In this document: positions 36,729 through 47,394 of the stretch, piece by piece | How positions within the stretch are numbered: position 1 is the stretch's first letter | Layout of the letters: every line of letters starts with the position of its first letter | Origin: Phalacrocorax aristotelis | Lineage: Eukaryota; Chordata; Aves; Suliformes; Phalacrocoracidae | Reading direction: 5' to 3' | NCBI RefSeq assembly: GCF_949628215.1 | Contig: NC_134281.1 | Coordinates: 11,170,501 to 11,234,500, forward strand | Length of the DNA stretch: 64,000 nucleotides | Program-made: the position numbers and the translations under genes | The notes under the pieces: model-generated | Database searches by the model: none | What the model was told of the DNA's origin: nothing | The model's input: the letters and a program-made list of their open reading frames with translations, nothing else

Positions 36729-37502
36729 CGGGGCAGGCATGCAGCACACCTTCCTCCCCACCTGCCTGGGGAGGGCACCCTGCACTTGTGCTCTGCCTGT
36801 CACCACAGCCCCTGTCCTAGCCTGCATGCTGATGTGTCCACTCTTGAGGGGACAGGTGTGCTTAGCTCCTCTGGGGACAGCACAGCCATGTCTGGGGTGC
36901 TCAAGGCTGGCAATCTCAGAGAAGGTGGCAGATATGGCCTGTCCTAGACAAGCCTATGGCTCCCCAACCAGTAAAGGAGTGGGGTCCTTGGCTCACCCTC
37001 CCCAGAAGTTCTTCCTCCCTGAGGTGTGAGGGACCTATGACAAGGGTTTCCAGCCCTGGTCCCAGAGAGGAACATGCCTGGGAGGGTACTGAGCACTGTC
37101 CCCTCTCTGCTTGAGAGCAGCAGGATGCCAAGGCTGGTCAGGTGTTGGATGTGGCAGGCTACAGCCTCGTGCTCCCTGGGGCAGGGCCCTGTGTGACAGC
37201 TGACCCTGCAGTGCTGGGGACACTGCTGAAATGAGTGGGAACGCTGATCCTCTGCAGCAGCACCCTGCAGGGTGAGGGGGCAGCAACCCACAGGTGGTGT
37301 GCCAGCCTGGGCCCGGCCACACCCCCCCCTCAGCACAACCCTTCAGTGCGGCCTCAACCCGAGTGGGTTGTGCTGTGCAGCAGCAGGACCCAGTGCAGTC
37401 AGAGCACAGGGAAACAGAAACAGCTGCATACGGCTGGCAGCCCCTCAGGGGGCAAGGCATTCTGTTGGGGTCAGACACACACAGCATTTGTCCAGCAACA
37501 AG

Positions 37503-37508
37503 TGTATT
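37503..37508 (-). terminator. Candidate DALRD3 poly(A) signal (AATACA variant)
   Basis: On the minus strand AATACA lies 428 bp after the DALRD3 stop. It is a weak variant, chosen only because no better one is present. Confidence 0.3.
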
Positions 37509-37590
37509 GGACCCCAGTACTGGGCCCTGGCCCCAGGTCCGACAAGAGCCTTGAGCCTCAGGAGCTCCCTGCCAGCACGGAGCAACCTTC

Positions 37591-37596
37591 AATAAA
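37591..37596 (+). terminator. Candidate WDR6 poly(A) signal
   Basis: Canonical AATAAA 863 bp after the WDR6 stop, the first one on the plus strand after it. Confidence 0.5.
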
Positions 37597-37935
37597 TGGC
37601 TTTGAGGGAAGCAAGGTTGGTGCCTGGCTGTGTGGTGTCCTGGTCCTTAGCACTGCCTCCTCCAGCATTCCCCAGCCTGGCTTGCAAGGGTACCACAGGC
37701 ATCCTTCCTTCTGCTAGTGTGGATGTGGCAGGCACACCCATCTCCCATGCTGGGCACAGCCACAGGCTGCACATAACCAAAGCCTCAAAACATGGCAGCA
37801 GGAGGGGAAGGCCTGTCTCCCTGCCTGACCATCAGGCAGCCCCCTGCCTTGCTGGGGGGATGTGACCTGTCCTTCCCTCCCATGGCATGTTGTCCTGGTG
37901 CCTGTCACACCATGGCATGGTGCTTCAGTGGTGGC

Positions 37936-40900
37936 TCAGATCTGGTTGAGAGGAGGAAGGTGCAGAGTCGCCAGCGCACTGTGGAACACATCCCTCACTG
38001 CTCCCAGCAGCTGGAGGCGGGCAAACATCTGGTCAAAGAGGTGAGGGAATGGCTCCTGCAGGGAGAAGAGCAGTGGCTTGGGGCTGGTGGCCATATTGCC
38101 CCTCGACAGGCTGGCCCTAGAGGCACTGCTGCCTCTGCACCCTGTGTACGTATCCTTGAGGGCCTGGTGCAAGGCTGCATTATGCTGCTGGGACCCTGGA
38201 GCGTGCTCCCCACACAGCTGCCCCACAACTGCAGTCCAGGCCTGGGAAGGACCACAGGGTCACTAGCCTGCAGGCATGGGACATCCAACTCACCCCCAGG
38301 ACGTGGACCCGGTTGTAGTAGGAGCTGAAATCCATGCTGAGCTGGATCAGGAACTTGCACACCTGCAAGACAGAGCTTCTGCTGGCATGGTGGGGTCTGG
38401 CTGGTCTTGTGCCCTTCCCCCCCCACAAGCAGAACAGGAGCAGCCCCAGGAGTGTTGCAGTTTCTTCCCTCAGCACCGCCCCCACATCACATAGCTTTGC
38501 CCTGGGTTGGGACTGTTGGAGCAGCACCCATGGGTGCTACAGCATGTGGTACTTACTGTCTCTGTGTTGGCTGTGATCCGGATCCCCTTGGTGGGTGCAG
38601 GCAGCACAGCTGCCTGCTGCAGGACTTCAGGGAAGGGCAGGAGATAGTTGAAGAGCAGGAGCCATTCACCCTGTGAAAGGATTACATGTGTCAGAGGGCC
38701 AGACCCTCCTGGGCCAGCAGTACCCAGCACCAGAGCCAAGGTCCCCACATTTCCCTTCTCTGCACTCACCTCTTCCCGGAGGCAGGAGAAGTTCAGTTCT
38801 GACACTGGTGGGAGAGGTGGGTATGTGCCTGGAAAGGAGGTGAGAGACTGTTGTTGTGCCCAGAGAAGCCCCTGTGGCTCCAGGCATGAGAAACAGCCCA
38901 GGAGTAGATGTTAGAGGAGGGTCGTGGGGCTGGTGCTCACCCTGCTCCACAGCCCGCTGGTAGGTGTCAAACAGTGTGGCCAGCCGGGCACAGTTGTACA
39001 TCACGAAGGCGCCGCTCTTGGTTCCCTTTGTGGAGATGCTGCTGTCCTCCAGGTCCAGGGTGATCTGAGGGCAGTGAGAAGTCTCAGTCCAGGCTGCTCA
39101 GCACAGAGCCGCTCCACTATCCCCACAGCTTGCCTGCCCTGGCTCTGCACAAACTGCTGTCCTACCTGACTCCTGTGAGCAGTGCTCAGCATCTCAAACC
39201 TGATGGCAGCCACTGTGAGCGTATCAATCACCTCAGTCCAGGCCTCATCTGTGGCAAACACAGGTGGCATCATGTACATATTACTCCATTCCTGTGTAAT
39301 GGCACCCCCAGCGCCCAGGCAGGAACCCCCCTGGGGTGAGGGGGCTCCAGTGAAAGCTGGGGACCACCACAGTTCCCCAGCCCTGGCCCCCATCTGCAGG
39401 TGCCACTGTCCAGGTCGCAGTTTAGACACCTTCTCCCAAGCAAGGTCAGCACCTGGCTCCAGTGGCAGAGGAGAGAGGGAGCACTGTGCTGGGGACAGCC
39501 TTGCTGGCTGCAGACGCAGAGATGAGGGGAGCGGACTCATGGGAGCAGTGGAGACAGGGATAGAGTGACATCTGTGCACAGCCACGAAGGAAACCCTCAC
39601 CTTGCACAAGCTCCCCATACTTCATCACAGAGGCTTCGTACATCTGGCGCTTTCGGAGCCTGGGAGGAACAGACACAGCCACTGCCCCTGGGCTGAACTA
39701 GCCCCAGAGAGCACCCTAGGGCTCCCCCAGCCTTTGGGCTCCTCAGGGCATCCCAGCTGCAGCAGCAACCCAGCTGAGCAAAATCAGTGCAAAACCTCCA
39801 GGATCCAGGCAGAGACAGCCACACCGCGGCCAGCCCCTTGTGCCGCTGCCTGGGGAGGGCTGCAAGGAACCCACTGCACTGGGCACAAGCTCTGCCTTTT
39901 GGCTAAGAAAGGGCTGCCCCTGTGCCAGAGCCATCCGCTAATGCGTGAAGGCAGGGAAATACCATCCTGCACCGCTGCAGCACCCAGCTCCTGCCGCTGC
40001 CTCTCCTCCCAACAGCCCCCTGGCAGCACTGAGAGGGCCAGAAGCTGGACAGTCTGCACCTCCAGTCCTCTCACAACAGCTCTGAGCTATGGAAAAGCAG
40101 AATGGAGGCACTACACAGAACTCTCTGTGCGCCACCAGCTCACTCAGCGCTGTAGCATGGCTGCCTTGGTGCCTACAGGGCCAGGCAGAGCACAGGGAGC
40201 CTTGGCAGGCAAGCAGCACGGCAGGCGCCTTGCCACACACCAACTTACTGGAAGTACTGGTCTGCCCCGATGGGCGATGAGGGGTTTGTCACCTTCACTG
40301 GCCCACAGACAAGGTGCTTCTGAAAGAGAGAGGAGAGGCCAGGGCCAGGGGTCAAAGCCTCAGAAGCTCCACCAAAACACAGTGCAGGAGAACTGGGCTA
40401 AAACCAGCCATGTTCTAGCTGTCTCCTTGCAGTCTTTTCCTGCCCCTCCTTCTTTAGCACTAAAATCACAAGGGCAGAGGGGCCGCTCCACCACCTGGGC
40501 AAGAGTGTGGAGGGACTGCCAACGCAAAGGGAAGCCTCACAAGGGAGCAAGGCTGGACCTCAGCATTCGCTGTGGGGATTGCAGGAGGCTGGCTGAGTGC
40601 AAGGATGCTAGGGCCACAGTGAGGAAGTTTGAAAGTTCCTTACCTGCAAAGCTGTGTGGGCTCCTGGATCCAAAATTCTCCAGAGCAGATCCAGCTGCTG
40701 CTGCTGGAATTCCTCCTCACAGCTCACCACATGTACAATGCTGCAGCAGCTCCCCTGACCTCCAGCCTGCAGCAGAGCACAGCAGGGAGCTCAAATGCTA
40801 CCATGTGACAGAAGGGAACAACATCTGGAAAGCAAGAGGTAGGAAGCATGGCAGTGTTACTCACTGTGCACTGCTGTACGGCTTGCTGCAGCTCAGCCAG

Positions 40901-42115
40901 GGACCGCAGCTTCCCTTCTGTCACTGAAAGAAGGAAGGATACTCAGAATGGAACACGAAGGTTCACCACACCCCTGCCATCCTGCATCAGGCTGTGCATT
41001 TCTGGCTTAAACCAGACTGAAGGGGAATAAGAGGAGAAAGCCATTTTGATCTAAACCCCCCTTATTTTCCATAAAAACGATCGGAAAAAAAGGAAACAGG
41101 CCTGTTTGCAGCCATTCACTCCCCCTTGCTGTCACACTAGAGCTGCTGTACACGTAAGGCTCACCAAGAAGGACATCTAGATTGGGGTCGTAGCCCACCA
41201 AGCCCTGCTGTTCCACGAAGCTCTTCAAATGCACTTTCGAGATTACATCCTCAGGCAGCATGGCTACACCTGGCCCCTGCTCACAGGCTGCAGCATAGGG
41301 GGACTGGCCCAGGGCCCGCTTCAAGGCCGAGATAGCATCAGGGGGTGCTGAGCCACCGGAGCCAGAGGGCCAGTCAATGCGGAGCTGCCGCAGGACATCC
41401 CGGCTCCCCTCCTCGGCGAGCGCAGGGACCAGGCGGATGCCGACCCTGCGAGAGGGAGAAACATGATGGTGGCAGGGCGGTGGGCAGCAAGGCGGCGGTG
41501 GCGGCAGGGCGAGGCACTCACCCCTGGGTGCGCAGCAGCTGGGCCAGGTGGTCGGCCAGCAAGAGGGAGCGGAGGTGGCGGGGCCGCAGGGCGGCGGGGG
41601 TGCACACAGCCGGGCAGTGCAGCACCACCCACCCCGCCTGCGTCCCCAGCGCTGGGGACGGGGCGGGCCGTGGCCCCAACAGGCGCTCGAAGGCCTGCGG
41701 CCGCCACACCTGCACCGCCAGCCCCGCCGGCGTCTCCTGACAGCCCCGCACCGCCAGCACCCCCGGGCCTCTTAGTGACGTCACGCCCGCTACGACGTCA
41801 GCGGGCACCTGCCGGGCAAGAAGGCAAGGAGTCAGTCCCCTGCCCGCACGTGGCCCGGCGCAGGCCACGCCCCCTCCCCCTCCGCGCTGGCCCCTGCCCC
41901 GGCTCCGACCTCTCCGTGCTGGCCCCGGCCCGGCCGCGGCCTACCTGGCCCCCGGGGAAAGCGGCGCTCAGCGCGGCCCGGGGCGCCAGGAAGTCCCGGT
42001 GCCGCAGGTTGCGGGCGCCGCTCTCCTTCACCCAGAGAGCGGCGGGCCGCCCCAGCGCCCCGTTCAAGGCCCGCAGCGTGGCCGCAACCCCCGGCCGGCC
42101 CTCGCCCGTCTCCAT
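37936..42115 (-). CDS. DALRD3: DALRD3, DALR anticodon-binding-domain protein
   Basis: Arginyl-tRNA-synthetase-like protein without catalytic core; the human protein recruits METTL2 to tRNA-Arg for 3-methylcytosine at position 32. Thirteen exons (minus): 42115-41945, 41808-41522, 41445-41165, 40923-40865, 40766-40644, 40319-40249, 39659-39601, 39248-39166, 39064-38941, 38828-38770, 38670-38557, 38362-38294, 38055-37936. They join in frame to 539 aa (human 543). Conserved stretches include [63 protein letters not shown] and [20 protein letters not shown]. The C-terminal DALR domain ends [16 protein letters not shown] and [18 protein letters not shown]. The first Met after the ETS-rich promoter gives [10 protein letters not shown], matching the family start. 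Confidence 0.97.
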
Positions 42116-42131
42116 GGGAGCCTGGCTGCAG

Positions 42132-42144
42132 CTTCCGCCGGAAG
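42132..42144 (-). promoter_or_regulatory. Palindromic ETS sites in the DALRD3 proximal promoter
   Basis: CTTCCGCCGGAAG holds two ETS cores facing each other, 17 bp upstream of the DALRD3 ATG, next to a CRE-like TGACGCCA. Such sites are typical at or near start sites of TATA-less housekeeping genes. Confidence 0.5.
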
Positions 42145-43723
42145 TGGCGTCATCAGCCCGCTCGCCCACCGGGCTCTGGCAGGCGGTCGCCATGTTGGGC
42201 GCGGCACGCGGCCCTCCAGGGCGGCCATCTTGGGCGCGGGCGGGTTGGATGCGGCAGGGCGGCCATCTTGGGGGCAACGGCCTATGGGGGCCGCCATGAT
42301 GTGCGTGGCGGGCAGTGCGATGCCGCCATGATGGGTGTGGCGGGCTACTGTGTGCCCGATGCTTGGGGACGGCGGCGGAGTTCGGCGGGCCGGGAGGCGA
42401 CGGGAGCGTGTGTGCCCTGACACCGCCACCCTCCACAGAGGCCTCCGGGAGGGGACCCCAACCTGTCACAGCCACGCTCCAGGATGGCCAGGCCACAGCA
42501 GGGCCCAGCACAGGCTGCTGGGGCTCAGCCTGGCCATCCCTGAGGCTGCCGGGACTTGGCTGGGGCTGTGACAGCATGGCTGAGGGGCACCATCAGCTCT
42601 TGCCAGGTGCAGCCTAGCACCGCAGCCAGGCTCTGCACAGTGAAGGGCGATAAGTGGCAGTGGGTGCATGCCTTGCCATGCCCTCAGTGGGGCCTGCTCG
42701 CTGCCCCAGCTCTGCCTGCTCCGCTGGCCCTGGTGGGAAGGATGGGGGCAAGGAGCTGCCCTCCCACACGTTAGCAAAGCAGCCCCCTCGTCAGCCCCAA
42801 GAGGAAGGAGGTGGAAACGATTAGATCATGCCGTTGATTACATCTGCAGAGCTGTGCTCCTCCATGGCGGTAGCGTCTCAAGTGCAGATCTGAAAGAATG
42901 GAGAGCCCACGCTGCTGCCCAGTTCCCTGAGCACAGTGGGGGCTGTTGCTCCCCTCTGGGGCTGCCATCGACACCAGCTCTGATCTGGGGACAGGGATAA
43001 GGGCCTGGCGTGCCCGCAGCCCCAGCCCCGTGACTGCTCGTTGGGTAGCGGGTATCTGGGAAGCACCAAACCCCCCCACAGCAGCTGAGAGCACGTGTCC
43101 CCAGGGAGCTGGGGACCTCCCTCCCTGCCCTTCCCTTCCTGCTCTCCCCATGAGGCTGGGGTGGGGGGGCCACTCTGCCCTGCCCGTAGGGCCCAAACCG
43201 GTTCCTCCAGGGCTGGTGTGCGCAGGGGGCCAGGGCAGACAGAGCCTGCCAGAACGGCCTGTTGTGTAAGCTCTGCTGGGAGCACAGCAACTCGTTTTGG
43301 GACTCCACGGGCAGCTCTGAAGTCCCCCCTGGGGCTGCAGCCCACAGGCAGTGTGAACCTGCAGCCCCAGGCAGAAGCAGGGACATGTCCCCCAGATGGA
43401 GGAGGGTTGCATCCCCTCCGGCACTGTGGGGCCGTGGCACGTTGGGGTGCTCCCTGCACCACCCACAGCCAAGAGGTGATCTGAGAATCACTGCTTACAC
43501 CAGACCAACTGCTGACTGTCTGCAGGGCAGGAGCCACCCAGGACCCCTGCCCAGCTGGCCGGGAGGGACGCACCGGCACAGGTGGGAACACACTTGGACC
43601 TTGTGTTGCTGCTGAGGGTGGCGTCCAGGCTGGATCCATCCCCAGAGCACCAGGGTTCCCCGCAAGCAGCCCATGTGAGGCCTGGCAGCACGGTGGACCC
43701 GGGGGGGGGACTCTCGGGGGCGC

Positions 43724-43808
43724 CGAAAGAGCTTTGGACAGACACGACATCCCCGATGGCTCTCTGGCTGCCTGCTCAGCGGGAGTGATCGTGTCATTCC
43801 AAAGCCAT
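43724..43808 (-). ncRNA. MIR425: mir-425 microRNA precursor
   Basis: On the minus strand the 5p arm (43798-43776) matches human miR-425-5p at 22 of 23 bases; the single difference is U to C at base 20, outside the seed. The 3p arm (43757-43736) matches miR-425-3p with a few changes. Arms pair well: CTTTGGA with TCCAAAG, GACACGA with TCGTGTC, CCCG with CGGG, across a loop of about 18 bases. It lies 535 bp downstream of mir-191 in transcription order, as in human. Confidence 0.96.
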
Positions 43809-44284
43809 CTCTCTCTCTGAGGGACGGATCCTGCCCGGGCACCGCTCGGCCCTGCTGGCACTGGGGGGCTGCAGGGGGCCAGGAAGAGCCTGGTGCAGGC
43901 TGGCGGCAGCAGGAAGCTCACCCATCTCATGACCTGCACCACCCCAGTGCAGGTGGCCACATCCATGCTGTGGCCAGCAGCCAGAGCCGCCACTCGGCAC
44001 ACTCGCCCCGGCAGTTAGTCCCCAGGAAGTGAGCTGCTATTTTTAGCCGTCGGGGGCACGAGACTGCCGGAGAGCACCCAGCCCCTGTACAAGAGGCTGA
44101 GCTGTGAGGCTGGGTACTGGTGATAACCCTTCCCGACACCCCCCTTTCTCCCACTGTGGCCCCCATATGCTGCCCCAGCCCCATGGAGGGGTTGGAGTTG
44201 GGCAAGCAGCTCTTGCCCAGTGCCTGGCCTGGTGTGGGACGGCATCGGGCAGCAGGGTGGGGGGCGTGTGGGACGAGGCGGGGG

Positions 44285-44366
44285 CGGGAGCGCGGGTAAC
44301 GAAACCCCAGGGCAGCTGGGCGCAGCGGGGACAGCTGCTTTTGGGATTCCGTTGCCCGTGCCGACG
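44285..44366 (-). ncRNA. MIR191: mir-191 microRNA precursor
   Basis: On the minus strand the 5p arm (44354-44332) is identical to human miR-191-5p over all 23 bases. The 3p arm (about 44316-44295) resembles miR-191-3p. The arms fold into a hairpin with GCAGCTG paired to CAGCTGC at the loop side. It lies 2.2 kb upstream of the DALRD3 ATG. In human both microRNAs sit in the first intron of the DALRD3 transcript, so an upstream non-coding DALRD3 exon, or a separate primary transcript, is expected here. Confidence 0.97.
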
Positions 44367-45812
44367 CCATGGAGGGACGGGCATGGGGGCCGCCGCCACA
44401 CCACCCCAACCCCGGGGCAGCCAGCGGGCCAAGGGGGCAGAGGGCGACTTACCACCAGGAACTGGGGCGGAGGAGCTGCATGGGAGCTGCAGCCAGGCCG
44501 GCTGCTGGGCTGGGGGGTGCCAGCAGAGGCTGGGGTTGTGCCACAGGCTTCCCCCCGCACCGTGGGCCGGGTGCCAAGGGGAGGGTGGCGCAGCCGAGCC
44601 AAAAGGAAATGGCTCTGAACAAAGCCCCGGTGGGGCAGGAGCATCTGGTGCCAGCCCAGCAGCCCCCGGCGGGGCCCGGAAACCCGAGCTGTTCCCGAGG
44701 GAGGGCACCCGCCCCAGCACCTGTGCCCGTCGGCAGCATGGCACGGCACCCGTTGCTGCCAGCGCCTCCAGCCCTCCGCCACCCGGCCGCCGGCTGAGGA
44801 CGGCCTCGGGGACCCGCCACGGGGAGGGAAGTGAAACCGTATGGGGAACCCCACCGGGCCCACGCGGTGCTCGCCGAGGGGGACACGATACCCCACCTTT
44901 GGCTGAAGGAGCCCGTCCATGGGGCGCCGGGGATTCCTGACGCCTCCCCACCCCAGCACGGCATGGCACGGTGGTGTGAAAGCTCCCGTCGCCGACGCCA
45001 GGGAGCTTCCCCGTGACCCCCCACGGTGTCGGGGCTCTGGCTGTCCCCGGGGTGGATGTCACAAGGTAGGGTGACGTGGGTCCCCAGCCCCGGAGCACCC
45101 CCCCTGAGCCCCCAGAACCCCGCTGCCCACTGCCACCCGCCCCACCGAGCGTGGTGGGGAGGAGAGGGGGGAAAGAGGAACCCGGGGCGCGGGGTCCCGG
45201 CGGCGGATTGGGGGGCTCAGCCCCGGCTGGCAGCGGCTCCCCCGCAGCGGGGGCACGCCATGCCGGGGCCGCAGGAGCGGGGCAAAGCCGTGCCGGGGGC
45301 GCAGCGGGGCGGCCGGGGAGCCGAGCCCCGGTCCCGCTCCCTCCCGCCGCCCGGCCGGCCGCCCGCGGGGATAGCGGGGACCCAGCACCAGGAGCCGCCC
45401 GCTCCCCTCTCACCTCCGGCCCCGCAGCCTCCGGCGCAGCAGCCCCGACCGGTCCGCGGCCCTCCGGACGGCGGGGATGGGGGCGTCCCGGTGGGGACCC
45501 CCGCGCCGCCAAGGCAAGGCAGGGCTGGGGCATCGCAACCCGCCATGCCCCCCGCCGCCCCGCACCCGGCCGTGCCGCTGCCCGCCGCTTTCGGTTTCGC
45601 TCCGTCGCCGGCCGCAGCCCGCCCCGGGCGCACCAGGTCGGGGCGGGCCCGGGGGAGGGTGGCGGGGTGTGTGTGTGTGTCCCTCCCCGCCGCCCCCACC
45701 CCGGCAGGAGGTGGGAGCCCCGGGGGGCCCCGGTCCGGCCCCGCTCCCGCCCCCGGTCCCGCTGTCCCAGCCCGGGCAGCGACGCCGGCGGCGGCCGCCA
45801 GGGGGCGCGAGT

Positions 45813-45841
45813 GGGGCGGGGCGGGGCGGGGCGGGGCGGGG
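45813..45841 (+). promoter_or_regulatory. GC-box array of the NDUFAF3 promoter
   Basis: Five tandem GGGGC units (Sp1-type GC boxes) end 31 bp before the NDUFAF3 ATG, followed by an ETS/GABP-like CTTCCGG at 45852-45858. GABP sites are common in nuclear genes for mitochondrial proteins. Confidence 0.6.
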
Positions 45842-45871
45842 CCACTCTGCGCTTCCGGCGGCGGCGCGGCC

Positions 45872-47394
45872 ATGGCGGCGGCTGTACTGCGTGTGCTGGG
45901 CCCAGCGGCACGGCGGGCGGTGGGCGGGTACGGGCACCGGCGTCGGCACCCTGGGGCTGGGCGGGGGAGAGCACTCTGTGGCCCCAGGGGCGGCGGCCGG
46001 GGGCTGCTGGCGGGCGGCTGTGGGGTGTCCGTAGGGATCTCTGTAGGGCTGCTCTGGGGTGGCCGTGGGATGCCCCTAGGGTTCTTTGTGGGGCTGCCGG
46101 GGGGTAACTATAGGGTGCCCGTGGGGATCTCTGTGGAGCTGCTGTGGGGTGGGTAGCTGTGGGGGTACCCGTGGGGCAGCTGTGGGTCTGGCAATGGGAA
46201 CTCTGTGAGGCTGCCGAGGGGTAGCTGTGCGGTGCCTGTGGGCCCCATGTGTCCAAGCCACTCCCCATCCTCACAGGGTGCCATGCTGGACTCAGCCATG
46301 CCGGGCTCACCGCCTAACCCCGGCGGACGATGAGCTCTACCAGCGGACACGGATGACGGTGCTGGAGCCAGAGTCCCCCAACATCATGTTCATCGAGGGC
46401 TACACTAGCCGCGGATTCACCATCAGCGGCGACCTGGTGGTGGGGGCCCTGCGCCATCCTGCCCCGTGCCATCCTCCAGTGGAACGTGAGTGCCCAGTGG
46501 TGGGTCAGGGGCTGCTTGGCCCCCACCCACACTGTGGGCAAGCACGCTGGGGTCTGCCCCACTCAGTGCCCTTGGTGTCCCCGCAGGTTGGCTCCTACAG
46601 GGACATTTCACTTGAGAGTCTGTCGCTATTCCGGATGCTGGAGCCCCAAATAGGTACGTGGGTTAGCCGGGGCCCTGCACTGCCACAGCCTGCCTGAGCT
46701 GGCTCCTGAGCTGTGCTGGGCTGCCAGGGCCCAGCTGCCCCTCAGGGGCCAGTGCAGCTCTGCCCCAGCCCTCCCTGCAGTGCCTTACCGGCATTTTGGT
46801 GGAAGGAGCTGCTCTCTGGCGTCCCTCTGCTCTGCAGCAGGAGCTGGAGGGGCAGGAGGGGTGCAGCGGGAGCTGGCTTCCACCTCATTTTGCGTTCCTG
46901 TAGGGGTGGCTGTGGGGGAGCTGTTGGTCCCTGCAGGGAGGACAGGTGTGGGCCGAGGCAGCCTGAGAGCACAGCCCTGCCCACCCTTGCCTGTGGTCGT
47001 CTCCTGGTTACAGAGATCCTAGTGCTGGGCACTGGAGACAGGGTGGAGCGGCTCCACCCCACCGTGCTGAAGCAGATGCGGGAGTGTGGGATCGCTGTGG
47101 AGGTGCAGGACACGGTGAGGAGGGGTGTGCACAGACAGCACCCCAGCGGAGGGGAGGGTGGTGGCCACTGGGAATGCCCCCAGGGCCTCTGCCTGCCCCG
47201 GGGATGGGCAGGAGGGAGAGTGTCATGTGCCCCTGGGGAAAGGCTGCATCTCCTGCCCGAGGTCTGGGGCTTCACTCCCTCCTTTTTCTATTTCACAGCC
47301 AAATGCATGTGCAACTTTCAACTTCCTAACGAGTGAAAAGCGCATGGCAGCTGCTGGGCTCATCCCTCCGCGGGGCACCTACATGGGGATATAG
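45872..47394 (+). CDS. NDUFAF3: NDUFAF3, mitochondrial complex I assembly factor (frame broken in exon 2 as given)
   Basis: Partner of NDUFAF4 in early assembly of the complex I Q-module, in the mitochondrial matrix or inner membrane. Exons: 45872-45927, 46277-46485, 46587-46653, 47014-47114, 47299-47394. Conserved pieces are LTPADDELYQRTRM, YTSRGFTISGDLVVG, PCAILPRAILQWN, VGSYRDISLESLSLF, LVLGTGDRVERL and ECGIAVEVQDTPNACATFN. The frame shifts within exon 2: DLVVG and PCAILP are in different frames because the G run at 46442-46446 is one base longer than the family sequence needs. With four Gs the protein would be 175 aa (human 184); with five it ends at TGA 46613-46615 after about 98 residues. 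All splice phases agree otherwise. An error in the sequence is the likeliest cause. No canonical poly(A) signal is seen; an AATATA lies at 47769. Confidence 0.93.
46031..46244 (+). repeat. Degenerate minisatellite in NDUFAF3 intron 1
   Basis: About five imperfect copies of a 40-50-bp G-rich unit, with recurring pieces GGGATCTCTGT, GGGCTGC, GGGGTAGCTGT and GGTGCC, fill most of the intron between exons 1 and 2. Confidence 0.65.

Larger units (their letters stand above)
36729..37935. other. WDR6-DALRD3 convergent 3' region
   Basis: No coding sequence is seen between the two stops. An AATAAA at 37591-37596 serves the plus strand. On the minus strand I find no AATAAA, only the AATACA variant (37508-37503). 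Confidence 0.6.
42150..45870. other. DALRD3-NDUFAF3 intergenic region
   Basis: Apart from the two microRNA hairpins I find no gene here. The very long frames in this CG-rich stretch show composition artefacts, mostly Pro, Arg, Gly and Ala. The part from about 44.2 to 46.1 kb is a CpG island that could start both NDUFAF3 and the microRNA primary transcript. Confidence 0.6.

Noticed and set aside
39602-40927. A 441-codon plus-strand frame
   Set aside because: It lies opposite five DALRD3 exons whose splice sites and phases all fit. Its composition is low in hydrophobic structure and unlike any family.
42878-44002. A 374-codon minus-strand frame over mir-425
   Set aside because: It has no domain and covers the microRNA hairpin; chance opening in GC-rich DNA is enough.
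44043-46310. A 755-codon open frame on the minus strand
   Set aside because: It runs across both mir-191 and NDUFAF3 exon 1 in CpG-island sequence. The translation is Pro/Arg/Gly/Ala-rich with no domain, as expected when stops are rare by composition.
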